64,000 nt of DNA from Trichoplax adhaerens (lineage: Eukaryota > Placozoa > Uniplacotomia > Trichoplacea > Trichoplacidae), in assembly GCF_000150275.1 (NCBI RefSeq), contig NW_002060952.1:952482-1016481 (forward strand). Reading direction: 5' to 3'. Shown here in pieces: positions 24,598 through 38,625 of the stretch (position 1 is the first letter of the stretch; each line of letters opens with the position of its first letter). A program made the translations under genes and the position numbers. Below the pieces are notes generated by a model that made no database searches, was not told the DNA's origin, and saw nothing but the letters and a program-made list of their open reading frames with translations.

Positions 24598-27500
24598 ATG
24601 AGTGATCCAGCATTTGAAGAAGCAGGAAAAACGCCAGGATTAGAAATATGGCGTATTGAGGTTAGTTTAAGCTGGAAATACACTAATGAATCTTTTCTGT
24701 TTTATAGTTATAACCAATAGAGTTCATTTGAACAGGTTATGTTATCGATTCGATTTATTTTGCAATTTATAGCCGATTAGATCTAAATTAATTACGTCAG
24801 ACAAGCTTAGACTTTCGTCTACTAACACGATATCATTAAAATTTCTTAAACAATCGTGATAGAAATTGGAGGTAGTTAAGCAAGAGCCTGAAACTTATGG
24901 AAAGTTTTATAATGGTGACTCTTATATCTGTTTAAGTGTAAGTAATCTGTACATTGAACGCAAAATCCTATTTTGTATTTTATTATCTCACTTCGCTACT
25001 AAAGATCCAAAAGTAAATGACTCACTCTTTTATTATTTATACTTATTTGCTAATGAAACAATGTAAGATTCGAGAGGCAAATACTGCACCTCTAGCTATC
25101 AAATAGTATAAGGTCGCAATATGATATTCACATGCCAAATTAATATAAATAATGATTCCAATATCTTGTAACAAGAATCGCAATGTACTACATCTATTCG
25201 ACTGAAATTAATTTATAGCTGATAATTACAGCTATTAGCGTGAATCATGACAAGAATATTGTTCTATTGCATTATTGAAATCTAAGCTAATCTACGGACT
25301 AAAATTGAAATCAATATTATTATAAAATAGACAAAGTCAGTAATTATCCACTTTTCCTTCAGCAACCACGCCATCAATATTAATTCTACCAGAAGGAGTT
25401 GAAATTAGGAGAGTAGCTGCATAGAATTAGTTATACATAGAAGGCCCCTCTATCTTCGCTCATGACATTATTCGATGCTCTTAGTTGTATATAGTAGATA
25501 TATTGGTAGAACCATACGAAGATTAATTAGAGGAGATATTTTGTACACTGTTTTTGTGTATTAACCATTTATGCCATTATTGCAATTCTTCAAATTAGAT
25601 AGTACTCGTGATATATTAGAGAGATTATTTTTACTACACTAAGATATATTTATGACAATAATTCATAGACTAATATATTTGTAATTAAGAGAGAATACAA
25701 CAGATTAGAGAAACCTTTCATACTTACACGTTAAGGTCTCTTTGAAATTGCAAAGTACTAAAGAAGTAGTAGATGCTACCGAAATACGTATTCTCTAATG
25801 TTAATACAAAATCTAGTTATATTTCATAAGCTATCATTTCATAACCTATCATTTTATAGCCTATCATTTTATAGTCTATCATTTCTTATCCTATCATTTC
25901 TTAACCTATCATTTCTTAACCTATCATTTCTTAATCTATCATTTCTTAATCTATCATTTCATAACCTATCATTTTATAACCTATCATTTCATGGATCGTT
26001 AAATGTGGCGAAATTTACTGTTTTCTTAAGATAAAATAAGATTACACTATTGTTTACTACTTTGCGTTAGAAATTATAGCTATTTACTTTTTTAAACAAA
26101 TTATACTTCGTGAGATTACATTCTGACAATTAGAATAAAATTGAATCCATTTCAATTAAGGTTGATACTTTAGTAGTTTACCAATCGGATGCATTTATTA
26201 TTTTATTTCTGCATTTTTAAATTCAATACATCTATCTAGACCAAGAAAAAGAATAATAAGTTATGTTGGGATATTCATTTCTGGCTTGGAGAGGAGACGT
26301 CACAGGTAAACAAAATATAAGCACTATTTCTTGATAATATAATTTAATGAATTATTAAGCTTTCCCTACGTAATGAATCACTAGGAGATTTAAGATATAC
26401 TATAATTCGTTCGAGTTTAAGTTTTTTAATCCAAATTAAACATAAATACATGTATTAATCATATCACTAACATCGGGATCAGGATGAATCTGGAGTTGCT
26501 GCTTACAAAACGGTTGAATTGGATGAGCTTCTTGGAGGTAGTCCTGTGCAACATCGAGAGGTAACGTACTTTGCGCCGTACATACACCTTCAAGATTGAT
26601 TAATAATAAAGTTGCATTTAAAGACTAGCATTGTCTACGGCTTTAATTGATAAGCTTTTGCTAAAATTTTTTAAATGTTATCCTAAGACCATCACGAAAA
26701 TACCTAATTTAGCATTCAATTTGGCTTTTATCTAGTATTCTTTATATGATCGCATGACCAATTTAATTCTTGATTATGATAATTGCATCAACCCTAGACA
26801 GTATAAAACTGAAGTTTTCTATACGTTATTCTTCAGAGTTAAGATTACAGCTATTGCTCAATCATTACCTAAGACCGAGAGTTAATGAACATACATAATT
26901 ACTATTTCGCTATAAATTTGATTACTTATCAGTAACAACCAATAAAATATTACATATATCAAGAATAACAATTGAAACAAAAATTATTATATCTATCGTA
27001 TCTTTAATGAACTATGATTTCAGTTGTTCAGAATTATCATTTCCATTTACCTCTTGCTATAGGTCCAGAATCACGAATCTAGCCTATTTTTATCCTATTT
27101 TAAGCAAGGAGTGTGGTAAGATATTAGTTGTATATCTTTATTCTTGTTATTAATCAAATTTTTCATAATTAAATTAATATTTTAACATTCTTACCAGCTA
27201 CGCCGAAGGAGGCGTTGAATCTGGTTTCAAAAAAGTTGAACGTGGTGCATATGAAAAAAGATTATTGCATATCAAAGGCAAACGCCAAGTCCGAGTTTAT
27301 CCAGTTAGTATAAAACTGATACATTTATAAGTTGAGATTAACATTAATATTTAACATCATAAACTGAATTAATGTATTATTTTAATCATTTCTCTAAGGT
27401 GGAAGTTAATGTAACTTCATTAAATGATGGCGATTGTTTCATACTGGATGACGGCGAAAAAATTTATTGTTGGTGCGGTAAAGACAGTAGCCGGAAGGAG

Positions 27501-30500
27501 CGGATGAAAGTAGTACTAAAAATTATAAATAAAAGAACAACTTTACTTTTTTAATCCTAAAATAAGATAAACTAACTTTACTTATTTATGGTTATCGAAT
27601 ACCTCTAAATTAGCATTAAATTACGATTACTAGGCATCAGATGTAGCCAGGGGCATTCGTGATGGTGAACGTGGCGGTAAAGCTCGTATTTATATTATAG
27701 GTAGGCCAGATAGGATCGAATCAGATAAATTTTATTTTCGACACCCAAGCTATGCAACTGCTGATTTCTAGTGCATCTACTAGTATAATAAAAAATTACA
27801 GGGTACATATAACCTATAAGAGTAATTACAGATGGCCTTATTTAAGCAATAAATACTACATTCTAGTCATGAATCAGCGTATGCATCAATTGAGGATTAT
27901 AAGATTTTAAGTATTCCTTGACAAGAACAGAAAATTAAATCAAGCTAGTCCCATACATTACTGAATTTTGTTCCTATTCAGCTATATTAGCTACGAATGA
28001 GTATTATTTTATCCAGCATAGTGCTGAGTTGATTTTTGATAACTGGTTAAAACCCCAATTTTTATAATTGTAGCACTTTTTACGATAAATCTCCTTTCGA
28101 ACTGTGATTTCATTGAAGTAATCTCTTCAAACGACGATATCATAGAAATTAAACTATGTTACATTTATCATGTTGTAACAATACAAATCTACAGAAAAAT
28201 TATAAATTTAATTTTGTTAAAAAGATGACGGAGAGGATGATGATAGTGAATTTTTTGAAGCGTTGGGTGGATTTAACCGCGAACAAGTATTATCTGCTGA
28301 AGCCGGCGGCGATGATGTTTCTTTTGAAGAAGAATCAGCAGAGCATATTCGTTTATACAGGTATCTAATAAATAATCCATATTGATTTAAAGAGGGAAAG
28401 CGAAATCTTTTCATATACGATCAGGACTTAGAAGCTATCGAAATAAATGTTGATTTCGACATTTAAAACTTTAGAATCTCTGACGCTAGCGGGGACTTAG
28501 AAACTACGGAGGTCGATGAGAAACCACTAAAATATGAACATTTAGACCATAACGTAAGAATATTGTATACCTGGTAGTAGAACACTTTAAATTATATTAA
28601 AACCAATATGCGTATCTATAATGTTACACTACTGTACATCAAATGCTTGTAATTAATTAATTGAAGATGAAAGACTAATATTACATGTCATCATTCATAA
28701 AATTTTTACCATGCTTTAATTTAATTAATAATGATGAGCGGAATATAGTAAGGTATGGGTATCAGATTTGAATTTTCTGTTTTGATAACTAAGAACAATG
28801 TTCTACCTCCCATTTTGACAGGATTCTTTTATCTTGGATACCGGAGGCAAAGGAATTTTTGCATGGGTTGGTTCAAAGTGCACTAAAGCCGAGAAACGAA
28901 GTGCTATGAGTCAAGCTGTGGTATGCTATTCATAATAATTTAGCTTTATTAACACAACTCATGACATTATTCCATTACAGGTTTGATATTTCAGAAGCAT
29001 ATAGCACGTATTAAGCTGTTTAAAGCCATTAAAATTCATTAAATCGATCTCATATTTCTATTATTACTATGCGATTATTTAGAAATTTATTGAAGAACGG
29101 AATTATCCTAAGTGGACTCCTGTTACTCAAGTAATGGATGGTGATGAGAATGCTCTATTTAAGCAGTATTTCGCATCATGGCCGAGCCGAAATATTGTTA
29201 TTGCAGCACCTAAGCCTAGTCAGAGTAATATCGGTAAAGTATAAATGCGTATTGAAATTTGTAATTTAGTGTTGAAGAAAGGACTTGAATCTAATGTAAA
29301 ACTGATACCGTAGTTCCTTCGCTGTAAGTAAGCTATTCATTTAATCAATATCCTTGCTTTTTAGCTCAAGTATCACAAGATGAAATCGATCTAAAAGCAC
29401 TACATCAACAACATATTCAAAAGAAGCAAACAACTTTGCCTGATAATGGGGATGGACGTGTCAAAGTAAAACCAATAAGAGAATAATCTTTATAGTAATA
29501 TCTTTAAATACTGTGTATATTCCAAATATAGTGATTTGAAAAATTACAAGAGTTAGATATGACACCTGTAAATCTAATTTAATAGATATGGCGGATTGAA
29601 AATTTTCAAAAAGTTCCCGTCGATGAAGAAGTTTATGGCAAATTTTATGGTGGTGATAGCTACATCCTGCTGTACAAATATCTCAAGCATGGAACTGAGC
29701 AATACATAATTTATTTTTGGCTGGTACGTATTATTATAATGTCCTAATATTAGTTTACTTTAAAATTGAGATGATTCAGAAGATACAAATAACTCAGGAA
29801 TAAATGAAGATTAATGTAGATAACTCGTAGTATAAAGCTATCGACACTAATTCGTATTTACGTAGTAGTCTTATAAATATAGAACTAAAATCAAGGAATA
29901 AAATTAAGGATATGCTAGTATGTGTCGTTAGATATCTCGTGAAAGGTTCCATAATATTTAAAAATTAGAATTTAAAAAGCCGCTTATATCTACATACAAG
30001 TATTTCATTTATCTTTTCAATATTGAGAAATAATAGACTACAGGAATGTCTAACGATAACATTTGCATTTAGGGATTAAAAAGTAGCCAGGATGAACAAG
30101 CATCTGCGGCTGCTTTAGTTACTGCAATGGACGATAATCTAGATGGAATGGCTACCCAAGTAAGGCCGTGTTATCGTACATACATGATGGATAAGAACAT
30201 TAAATATTGTTATATAACATTTAATTTAATACGATCCTCGTAAAAAAATATTCAGATACGTGTTGTTCAAAATAAAGAACCCGAGCATTTTTTACTGATA
30301 TTTAAAGGAAAACTGGTCATTTTTGAGGTAGATATTGAATAATAACATTGACTATACTGTAGACAATTATCGATCATATTTTCGAATCTGATCAATTTTA
30401 GGGAGGCTGTGCTAGCGGATTTAAGAACGTTAACGATAAAGATTCTTATGATACTGATGGTGTTATGCTTTTCCAAATTCATGGAACTACAGCTTTTAAT

Positions 30501-33416
30501 ACTAAAGCCATTCAGGTATATCGAATTTAGGAATATTCAATGTATTGTATAGAGCGCAGATTAGTGCTAACTAAACTCGTTAAATTACGGCACTGCCATG
30601 TTGTCAAGTTTAGTTACTCTACTCTAAACTTATATACTAGTAGAGCTCATGTTTTTTTCATATTTGAATAATGTGTCGTGATATTAGGTGGCTGAAAGGG
30701 CATCGTCGTTAAACTCGAACGATGTGTTTGTTCTTAAAACACCACAAGAAACAGCAATTTGGGTAGGCAAGGTGAGTATAATAATTTAAAAAGTTTACCT
30801 AATGCATATTAAGCAAATATCTGCTCTGAAACATGTATAATTGCTTTTAACAATGTAATACAGCTTAAATTTAAAGTGGTTAGTAATTTCGTTATATTTG
30901 CAATACGGATAAAGATATTATATATCGAGAGTATATATATACAGCATCTGAGTTGAAAAATAGCCAAGTGAATTTATGCTTACAATGAAAAACATACTTG
31001 TAATTCATTATTAACATTTTAATGTGCTAATAATTAATTTTTCCAAGTAATGCTAACGAAATGTGATAGGATCACTTTAGGACAAAATTAAATTGATTAA
31101 TATCCTATAGCATTATCTATGCTAGCTATAAGTTTAGTAATCATGGCCTATTGTCTATACTGGTATAGGGAGCCAATAATGATGAAAAGGATATGGGTAA
31201 AACCATTGCGAAGTTCATTTCGCCAAAAACGTGAGTAATTTGTGACTATAAGAAAAATTGATCAAGTTTAAAATGGTAATCACTTTGGTAATGTTACTCA
31301 GTTATATCAATTTGAAAATCTTATAAAAAAGCAAGTATAAGTAGTAATATGAGTATTATTGTTCTAACAGAGATATTGGAGTTGTTAATGAAGGTCATGA
31401 ACCTGAATGGTTCTGGCCTGCATTAGGCGGTAAAACTGAGTATGCTTCTGGTGAAAGATTACAGGTATTTCATCATTAGAGCGTAAGAAATAGTTTCCTG
31501 ACATTTTGTCAGTATAATAATACCGAAATATGGCGTCTAATATTACTAATTGCTCTTACTATGCATGATCAATATAGGAAGCTACACTATCGCAACCGCC
31601 ACGATTATTTCAATGCTCTAACGCTTCAGGAAAATTTAAAGTCGAAGAAATTCCAGATTTCGATCAAGAGTCTGTCTGTCTTGTAATTTGCATAAATACT
31701 ATACTGTAGTAGTTATTGCTATAATTTCGAAGATGATCATTTAAATACATATTTTCATTTATTGTAGGATTTAAGTGAAGACGACGTAATGCTATTGGAT
31801 ACGTATGATGAAGTTTTCGTTTGGATTGGTGAAGGAGCTCGCCCAGAGGAAAAAAAGGCAGCATTAGAATTAGCAGTGGTAATCGAATTATATTCGTCTA
31901 TACTATAGATACATTTAAAAAGGACTAGTTTTCTTACAATTTCTTTACCTTACGAAATATAAATTAGAGCTATAGCAACCTGGCGATGATTATGGTGTCT
32001 GATAGAAACGTTTATTTCGATTAATTTTATCGCTTAAATATCTAAATAAGCGACTTCTCTTGATTCCTTAAGTTGTTATTTCTTGTATAAAATGTGCTCT
32101 CTCTATTTCGTCATCATCAATTAGAAATATGTAAAGTCGGACACTTCTGGACGCGATATTAACAACACCACCATGGTTCAAGTTAAACAAGGCAGTGAGC
32201 CAATAGCTTTTACCTGTAATTTTGTAGCTTGGGACCTCAATAAATGGAGCGTAAGTCACACTGTCACGATGCAGTAAATGTGTAGAGATTAATCGATCCT
32301 TCTTCATCTGCGTAAAATAATTATTACAAGACTTGATGATTAACTTGTACTATAATTAGAACGGAAAATCTTATGCTGATTTAAAAGCCGAGCTTGGTAA
32401 AGAAAATGCTGGTGTAACCTTAATTTCTGATGTAAGTTATCCAGTGATTTCTACTTCTGTTTAAATACTATGCAAAAGAAGATAATAAATTCTGATACTA
32501 TGTTCAATTTCTATCATGAATTAAATAAGGGACATAGTGTGTAGTTTCCACTAAAGTTATAATTCTATCGAAAGAATTACTAGTAGTGATATCCTTTACT
32601 TTGTAACACACTATACCATTCTTTTTATTCTTTGGCACTGTAATCAATTACATATGCTCGAACTACGTATACTTATTATCTTGCTTGTTTTACTAAAAGA
32701 TTTAATGTACGAACTTTAAAATTCATGTAAACCATATTTCATACTTACTATATCTAGGAGTTAGCTAAATATAACAAAAAGTATGATTATGAATTTTTAA
32801 TATCTCCTGACTTACCAGAAGAAATTGACGCATGCCATAAAGAGGTCAGTTGCAGCAAATATCATCTATTCGTTCCAAAGATGGATATCTAAATTATCTT
32901 GTTGATACATTAAAAAATCGAGATTTTATTATAATTTAAAACAAGATTGCCTGTGATCTAGTCTTAATTCATGTAATTATATGTTATGTAAGTTAGTATT
33001 GTCGATGATAAATACTTGAAAACATTATGTTCAGCGTAGTAAAATAGCAATACATCTCAGTATTGATGGAGCTGAAGGACAGCATTTAAATTTAGTATTT
33101 TAGAAAAAGTAAGCTAATTTATAATGCCTTGCATATCTGCAATTATAGATTGCATAAACTAGCTGTGCTCATTTTTTCTACTACCTTGGAATATTTTAAG
33201 ACATTTCGTTTAGCATAGGCTATTACATGCTTGAGGTCAAGATAATATATCTTGATTTGATAGTCTGGGCTTTCCTAATATCTCAATTTTTTACCTGTTT
33301 AGCGCTATCTAACAGATGAAGACTTTGAGAAAGTTTTTAATATAACAAGAGAAGAGTTCGAAGCAAAACCGCAATGGCGTCAACAGCTCTTAAAGAAGCA
33401 GAAAAAACTATTTTAA
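24598..33416 (+). CDS. VIL1: Villin-like actin-binding protein, copy A (six gelsolin repeats plus headpiece)
   Basis: Twenty-six exons joined in phase give 813 residues: 24598-24660, 24863-24937, 26240-26305, 26483-26560, 27063-27115, 27198-27303, 27399-27509, 27634-27700, 28225-28360, 28475-28553, 28822-28920, 29083-29233, 29365-29465, 29586-29723, 30073-30159, 30256-30327, 30402-30515, 30688-30771, 31169-31230, 31371-31464, 31578-31673, 31768-31878, 32125-32250, 32360-32431, 32758-32844, 33303-33416. Repeat hallmarks: [13 protein letters not shown] and [13 protein letters not shown] (G1), [11 protein letters not shown] (G2), LKYEHLDHN (G3), [13 protein letters not shown] (G4), [10 protein letters not shown] (G5), EEIPDFDQE and [17 protein letters not shown] (G6). 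Residues ~748-813 form the F-actin-binding headpiece ([20 protein letters not shown], closing KKQKKLF). The family severs, caps and bundles actin under calcium control; it is cytoplasmic and cortical. The exon 21 donor sits one codon later than in copy B. Confidence 0.92.
25831..25995. repeat. 15-bp minisatellite in intron 2 of villin A, 11 units
   Basis: Eleven head-to-tail units of the form CTATCATTTCTTAAC with small changes. Because 15 is a multiple of three, it leaves a long spurious open frame (25798-26034). The matching places in villin B (about 43060) and in the extra intron fragment (about 38405) have at most one unit, so expansion followed the duplication. Confidence 0.9.
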
Positions 33417-34361
33417 CTACAACTGGCGCTATTAAAAGTCTTTTCTTATAGGTCTAGGTGTTTCAATACGATAGATCTGTTTAGTTATGATGGATTGTTT
33501 GGTTTAATCGCGGTACAGATTTAAACATGAAAGAATTAAATTGAAAATTCTCAATTGAAATAGTATAAATTAACTTATTCAGCAATGTCCTAGCTTGTAA
33601 TTGTTTTTACTATGAGCCTGATATGCGTTGATTTTTATTTTTAAGGAAGATGGGGAATTTTTTTGCTAGATAAAGGTTGAAATTTAGGAAATGTTCCAAC
33701 TTGGCATTTAGTAATAGCCTTTTTGGAATAGTAGTATCAAGATTAACTGTTAGATAATACTTCTAAGTTAATGCTATCTTCCAATTTTTCCTATAAGTAA
33801 TAGTAACAACCAATATCAAGATAGAAAGTAGAATAGGTGATTACAATCGCAAATAACTTAAATTGATGTTGTTGAAATGTGCTTAAGCTTTCCTTATTAC
33901 CTTAGTTTGAAAACAATGCAAGCTATTTAACGTTACTTATCTTACTGGAAATCGATAACAAAAATTGTACGTATGGATAACTTAGTCGAGCAATTTGTAG
34001 CCACCGATATGCTGCCGCTCATTCCCTGACGATTTATCAGCCATTTTCATTTCTTCTATCCTATCATTGCATACTCTGTTATGTATGTAAGAAAGTTGTT
34101 ACAATAATGTGTTAAAGTGAGATAATGTAGTGGATTGCTAAGATAAAGAGTACGATACGGCTATAACGCGATATGATGTGTGGCCTTCCTAGACGATATT
34201 TAAGGCAATAAATCTTAAATAAAGGCAGAATTATTAAGCTAACTAGGCGGAGTATATCTGTGCCCGTAGCAAAAACGGATACTATTAGTCTAATTGTAAA
34301 CCAATTTCTGGCAATTAAGATGAAAACGGCTTTAATACCGTCCTGACCGTAGATTTCCATG
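33417..34361. other. 3' flank of villin A and junction between duplicated blocks
   Basis: No gene. About 33417-33800 matches the villin B 3' flank (50493-50870), sharing GCAATGTCCTAGCTT and TTTAGTAATAGCCTTTTT. It is followed by the second copy of the dispersed repeat and then, from about 34280, the 3' flank of the GST copy. The join between the two large blocks must therefore lie between ~33800 and ~34280. Confidence 0.6.
33805..34085. repeat. Dispersed ~280-bp repeat, copy 2
   Basis: Resembles 10735-11035 over nearly its full length, in the same orientation. It sits exactly at the junction between the two duplicated blocks, which makes it a candidate for the sequence involved in the unequal exchange. 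The minus-strand reading frame seen in copy 1 is broken here by a stop. Confidence 0.65.
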
Positions 34362-35904
34362 TTATATTTTAGGCATGGCATGTAAGGCATCTCGTAGTGA
34401 TAGCATTTGTCATTTTTTAAATAATTTATTATTGCAGGTCTAATAAACATTGAGTTGTAGTACTACGACAACTTTGGAAATGGTTTGAACAAGTCATTTT
34501 TTCCGTGATTAAAAGAGTCACCTGGAAGTAAAAATCGTCCAAATTTAATGTTTGTATCAAGAACAGCTACTAACAAGTAGACTACCTATATTAAATGACC
34601 ATGAATAATATAATCGGATTGTTTTTGCGAGTTGGTAGATTGTGAAGGAATAAGTCTTTCAAAGTGCCTCAGTCACATAGGCAATGTGGATTTTAGATAT
34701 TCATCTCTCATGGTAATTGAAAAGTTTGGATCATAACGATTTTTGCTCAGTGGTTTTTTTATGTCCTCTAGACAGCAACATAGTTAGAAATTAATATTTC
34801 GTAAGGGCTCTAAAATATTTATACCAATAGTCGATAACTAACCAATTCCCGCAGCAATCATGTCGCAATAATCCAATTCATCACATTCACAATCTAATCC
34901 AACCGAACGACCCAAGTACCTAAGGATAACTAAGTCAGTAGATACCAGAATAATTTAGTATCGATTTATTAAATTTCATAAGCAAGATAGGTTTAAATAA
35001 TCGTTTTACTTATCAAATTTTCATTGAATTATTTTGAAGAAAAATGATTTAGCTGCTTTAGATTATTATACTGAGAAACATACCGTATCGTAAAGAATTG
35101 GTTATATTAATGAATTGGAATTAAATATTCAATCGCTTTTGTTTGTAGCTAGAAAAAAATTAACATATAGTAAGTTGATTCAATGCTTAGTTTCAATGTA
35201 TGGAAGATTTACTAAATGTTCGATATTGAAAAGGTGCTGTACGAGCAGCAACTTTTAAACAACGAAAGGGATGAAATAATGACCGTATGACTTTTCCTAT
35301 CTTCGCTTTGAACTAGCTTAATTCCATCGCTGGTTTCGATCGCTGGAGCTTCAATAATTAATATAACAGTAGCCAGAAGAGTCATAGAAAATTGAGATTA
35401 GAAAACAAAGTCAGCTAAAAATTGAAATGGCACCAACTGAAAAAGCTGTCATACTTTGATATCCAATATTATTAAATATGAGGTTTACTGTACAGCTACA
35501 AGTCATGCTATTGTATTCGGGAGAAGACGGTAGCTGCTAATATATAAGATTTGCACATTCACAGTGATTGAAGCTATGACCATCATTCGTATCCTCTAAC
35601 CTTAGCCAAATAAGAATAACCCACTCTTTAATCCTTCTTGTTTTATGTTGAGCCACATCTTGTTTGAAAATGTCGTCTCGGAATAAGATATATTCCAATC
35701 ATTCATTAGTAATCGCATCACTTCGGCACGTCCACGTCCGTTAAAATAATGCAATTTGACATGCTGGATATCTTTAATTGGAAAACAGCCAGCCTTACCA
35801 TGGACTAGTCAACTAATTATTTTACTTACGAGAGCCTGATCATCACCATAATGTAATGCAAGCAGACCAGCAATCAAGACCACAATAAGCGTTGTAGTGC
35901 CCAT
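34362..35904 (-). pseudogene. Broken second copy of the sigma-GST-like gene
   Basis: All four exons of the gene at 17161-19993 are recognisable in the same order and orientation: exon 1 about 35905-35600, exon 2 about 35350-35300, exon 3 about 34940-34850, exon 4 about 34770-34362. The start codon (35902-35904) and the hydrophobic N-terminus (TLIVVLIAGLLALHY) remain. Lesions include an in-frame TGA at codon 32 (35809-35811; the intact gene has Arg CGA there), loss of the exon 2 donor (GT to AT near 35300), a stop at the end of exon 1 at the LFGQ site, an in-frame TAG in exon 4 (34463-34465) and a changed reading frame at the C-terminus that loses the normal stop. It cannot give the full protein. 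A truncated N-terminal product cannot be excluded but is unlikely. Confidence 0.87.
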
Positions 35905-37899
35905 CTTGCTGGAAAGAACGATAGGATTGTGATACCACCTGAAGATCTCTTCAGCTACCGCAAGATTACTTTGCTTACTTAGCAAATATCGTGCTTCAAA
36001 TGCCTTTAAGCATGCCTCAATGCGGGTTTATAGATTCCTGTGCCTACACCTCCATTATTAGCTTGAGCATTGAGCTATGGCTGTCGTTTGCGTACCAATT
36101 GGATGCCAAGCAGTGCTACAGTATTAGCGCGTATACCAGAGGACTCTAAATCCTCGACTTGGTAGTCCATGACTGTCCTGGTTATGTCAATTATGGCCAA
36201 TATCCAAACTCTAGATTTGTGTTAATACGCCATTATCTCATGCTAACTAAGGCGAAATTGCGCCATGTTGGTTTTTCCTTTCACCTTCTCAAGGCTAATT
36301 AGTTTCCTATAAAAGTTGGATTGAAGTAACTCCAAAAATGGAGTTGTTGCCCAGGAATTTCATCGAACACTTTATTACGTTCAAAAGCCAACTGAAACTT
36401 TAAATTCCATGAATGAAATCAATTCAAATTATCAAATTTTGTATGATCTGCTGCATGAACGGAACATCATACAAATACACCAATGCTTATAGTACTGTAT
36501 AGACAGACATACACCTACACTTATGGTGCTGTGTATGGATAATAGTAACTACAACTCGATGAAGTCTTCTTAACTAACAGTAGGGTAATGACGATGAAAT
36601 ATCCATTCATATCCGATTCTTATTCTATCTTTCTTATTCTATCTTACGTTATAAATCAAGCCAAGATTTTTGTACAATATTAAAAAGAAATTTTTATTGG
36701 CCTATAAATCAGTTAGTTGTATTCGTAATGGTTATCAGTTGTAATTGTGGTAAATTTAGTCGAAACATGGATAAGATCATAAAATTTCTTATGCATACCT
36801 AGTTATAAAGCGACATTTAAACTAGGTTCGCTCTTCTACTATTTATTAATATGATTCCTTAGGAACATAAAGTATAATTTACCTTACTGTTAATTAAAAT
36901 TTACTCTTATGATAAGCATCGATAACTTACAAACGATTATTTTTATTTATGGCGTTACAAATCGAAATTTGTATGTGACTGACCGACATTATTTAGAAAG
37001 GATTTTGAGCATTTGTAGTGCACTTTTAGCTTTGAAACATCAGTAGCGATTATAGATCCTTTAGCTCTTAGCCTTTAAGGATTGAAGATAATGAATAGCA
37101 TTTCATTAAATTTGCATTTCTACACTAGCTGAACAATCTTCACGTTCAAGAAATAGCCATGAAACTGCCTAAACTATGATTTTACTGTATCATTGAGTGA
37201 AACAATCCGCCATTCATGAACTGATATTTATCTAATTTTCATTCTATTACAATTATATGTGGTAGTTATATGCAGCTGGAACTACACTCCTTGGCTTAAT
37301 GTTTCTTATCCATAGAAAATTGCAACCTTTACGATCATAAGAAAACAATGACACTAAGTTAAAACTATTTTAAACTTTGCATTATTCATTCTATTTTATA
37401 CATGGAGACTTATCAGATATTTTAATCTATCCTATTCATTAGGGCTATACAAAATTGAAACTAGCTACCGATAAATGAATAGGGAATTATTTGATCTGTC
37501 GTAGATTGCTGCACTAGCTGGGCAATTTTTAGCCTCAATCAGGCAACTGTTAAAACTAAATCAATATTATTAGCTGTATAGAGGAATAAAATGATACTTA
37601 ACTTTCTATAATTCACTCTTATGAATAAATCTATCTTATTAAATTCAATTATTTCCTGTCCTAATAGAGCTTTTCAGCTTAAGAAAGATAGTGACTTTAT
37701 AAAATACCTAACAATTTTATAAAATGTCTAGTGATTTTGCAAAATGCTGTTTGGAAATACAAACTTTGATATAACTATGAGGCTTATAATTATAACAAAA
37801 TTTCATGTCAGATCGCTATGCAAGTAAAACTAAATAAAATACTTCTCCATCAGTTAAAGGACAGTAAGAGTGAATCTTGAAGCTTTGGCACATAGAATT

Positions 37900-38625
37900 A
37901 TTACAAGCATCATATTATCCTTTTCTACTTCAGCAACTATTCCATCAATATTAATTCTGCCAGAAGGAGTTAAAAATAGGAGAGTAACTACACAGAATTA
38001 GTTATTATGGAAGGCCCCTGTAACTTCGATTATCATATAATTCAATGTGCTTATTAGTTGCATATGATGGGTATGCTGATAGATCTATGCGAAGATTAGA
38101 GGCGATAGTTTTTACACCATTCTTATGCTTAACTTTTCACGCTATCATTGCAATTCTTTAAATCAGGGTTGTACCTGTGATATATCAAAGAGATTATTAT
38201 TATTGCACTAAGATATATTTACGAAAATGATTTATAGACCAATATATTTGTAACTGAGAAAGAATGCAATAGATTAGAGAAACTTTTCATACTTACACAT
38301 TAATATCATTATTGAAATTGTAGAGTAACTAAGAAGTAGTAGGTGCTACCAAAACATATAATTTCTAATATTAATATAAGGTCAAGTTATATTTGATAAA
38401 TTGTCACTTCTTAGATCGCTAAATGTGATAAAATTTACTGTTATCTTATGATACAATAAGATAATGCTATTATTTATAACCGTATGTCAGAAGCTATAGC
38501 TATTTAATTCTTTGAAAAAATTATAATTCATGAGATTATAACCTGGTAATTAGATTATAACCAAATCCATTTCGATTAAGGTTAACACGTTAGTAGATAA
38601 CCAATCAGATGTATTTATTATTGAA
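37900..38625. repeat. Extra copy of villin intron 2 sequence without exons
   Basis: Landmarks such as CAGAAGGAGTTAAAAATAGG and TCATACTTACAC follow the order seen in intron 2 of villin A and, in part, villin B, but neither exon 2 nor exon 3 is present. It stops just before the place where exon 3 would begin. It is a relic of a third partial villin copy. Confidence 0.65.

Noticed and set aside
25831-25995. Possible CRISPR-like regular repeat
   Set aside because: Units abut with no unique spacers, and the setting is a eukaryotic intron.
25798-26034. 78-codon frame with repeated NLSF motifs
   Set aside because: It is a read-through of the 15-bp minisatellite inside villin A intron 2, not a gene.
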